NCBI GenBank assembly: GCA_002436765.1 | Contig: DJNI01000011.1 | Location: forward strand, 271-22,665 | Direction: 5' to 3' | DNA: 22,395 nucleotides | From: Clostridiales bacterium UBA6468 | GTDB taxonomy: Bacteria; Bacillota; Clostridia; Oscillospirales; Oscillospiraceae | Shown: one piece after another, positions 21,937 to 22,395 of the stretch | Layout of the letters: every line of letters starts with the position of its first letter | Numbering within the stretch: position 1 is the first letter of the stretch | Notes under the pieces: model-generated | What the model saw: the letters and a program-made list of their open reading frames with translations, nothing else | The model's database searches: none | What the model was told of the DNA's origin: nothing | Position numbers and translations under genes: made by a program

Positions 21937-22288
21937 GGCGACGCGGGTCTATAAGCCGGATTCTGTCTTGACAGCCATCTATCTAGCCCCGGAATTGCTT
22001 CCGGGATCAAGCCGCCTCCTCGGAACGGTCGGGCAGACCATGCGTTCCTCCACGGCGTTGCTCCGGATAGAGTTTACATCGTAAAACCTGTGTTGCCACA
22101 GGCCGGGTGGGCTCTTACCCCACCTTTTCACCCTTACGCTCTGCTGACGCGGAACGCGGTATCTCTCTGTTGCACTTGTCCTGAGATCACTCTCGGCGGG
22201 CGTTACCCGTTATCCTTGCCCTATGGAGCCCGGACTTTCCTCATCCGCCGCCTTTCGGCATGCGTCCGCGGCTGTCCGACCCGGTCGC
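21937..22288 (-). ncRNA. rnpB: RNase P RNA (bacterial type A)
   Basis: The catalytic RNA of RNase P, which matures tRNA 5' ends. On the minus strand the universally conserved regions appear in order: GAGGAAAGTCCGGGCTCC and ATAGGGCA (around 22219-22242), AGTGCAACAGAGAG, GTAAGGGTGAAAAGGTGGGGTAAGAG (around 22117-22141, given here only by position), GTAAACTCTATCCGGAGCAA, CTAGATAGATGGCTGTC and ACAGAATCCGGCTTATAGAC at the 3' end. Helix P1 pairs the 5' GGCGACCGGGTC with the 3' GACCCGCGTCGCC, which fixes the ends to within a few bases. Layout is type A rather than the Bacillus type B. It has its own promoter and lies upstream of the Gld-like operon on the same strand. Confidence 0.97.
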
Positions 22289-22294
22289 CCCAAT

Positions 22295-22323
22295 ATTGTA
22301 CCCCACGAAAAGCGAATTGTCAA
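22295..22323 (-). promoter_or_regulatory. promoter of rnpB
   Basis: On the minus strand TTGACA (22318-22323), a 17-base spacer, TACAAT (22295-22300); transcription should start at about 22288. Confidence 0.85.
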
Positions 22324-22328
22324 ATGTC

Positions 22329-22357
22329 TTGCAAATTCTTTTCGGAAGGGATATACT
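22329..22357 (+). promoter_or_regulatory. divergent promoter leaving the window
   Basis: TTGCAA (22329-22334), 17 bases, TATACT (22352-22357). It faces away from rnpB. The last 38 bases show no recognisable gene start. Confidence 0.5.
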
Positions 22358-22395
22358 AAAGGAAACTCTGAACAAATCGCCTTCGGCTGTGAGCG

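Noticed and set aside
21896..22359. Short plus-strand frames across rnpB
   Set aside because: They lie antisense to the structured RNase P RNA and have no initiation signals.
1..22395. CRISPR arrays, prophage, insertion sequences, toxin-antitoxin or defence genes
   Set aside because: No regularly spaced repeats, transposase, integrase or phage-type proteins, and no recognised defence domains were seen in either strand.

Overview
The window looks like ordinary chromosome from a GC-rich, low-copy-element member of the Bacillota, most likely class Clostridia and possibly an Oscillospiraceae-type gut anaerobe. The evidence is strong AGGAGG-type ribosome binding sites, sigmaA-type promoters, an infC-rpmI-rplT operon, an M14 peptidase of the gamma-D-Glu-diaminopimelate type, and an OmpR/HtrA stress module. 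The taxonomy is inference from these traits. No prophage, CRISPR array or complete insertion sequence was seen.

Layout. 1-279: the 3' end of a tRNA (probably tRNA-Glu), then a 5S rRNA with its own promoter and terminator. 346-2647: an M14 peptidase converging on an RluA-type pseudouridine synthase, then a small lipoprotein. 2699-4283 (minus): the infC-rpmI-rplT operon behind a leader of about 300 nt that contains intrinsic-terminator-like hairpins; infC appears to start at a rare AUC codon. 4284-6632 (minus): a sugar nucleotidyltransferase, glutamyl-Q tRNA(Asp) synthetase, and an acidic single-pass membrane protein. 6699-9340 (plus): trmB-mnmG. 9590-12953: a divergent htrA / response regulator-histidine kinase locus with a near-perfect pair of inverted operator copies between the two arms. 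13052-13780: a small gene graveyard (AraC, AroD-like and GNAT remnants joined to each other). 13846-16996: divergent malQ and a MATE exporter. 17078-21688 (minus): a four-gene operon coupled by ATGA overlaps (ABC ATPase, ABC-2 permease, GldG-like protein, DUF4340-like protein). 21700-22395: tandem hairpins, the RNase P RNA gene on the minus strand, and a divergent promoter leaving the window.

How the genes work together. Much of the window serves RNA and translation: 5S rRNA, tRNA, RNase P RNA, L20, L35, IF3, TrmB, MnmG, GluQ and RluA. The htrA/two-component block resembles the Bacillus CssRS-HtrB secretion-stress arrangement, and the symmetric operator suggests one regulator drives both arms. 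The Gld-like ABC operon is a complete cell-surface module of unknown substrate whose promoter region carries several dyads.

The most interesting signals are the symmetric TTCAG-N6-TTCAG operator pair, the AUC start and leader of infC, the fused gene remnants, and the dyads around the Gld-like operon and rnpB. I did not find a clearly new biological system.
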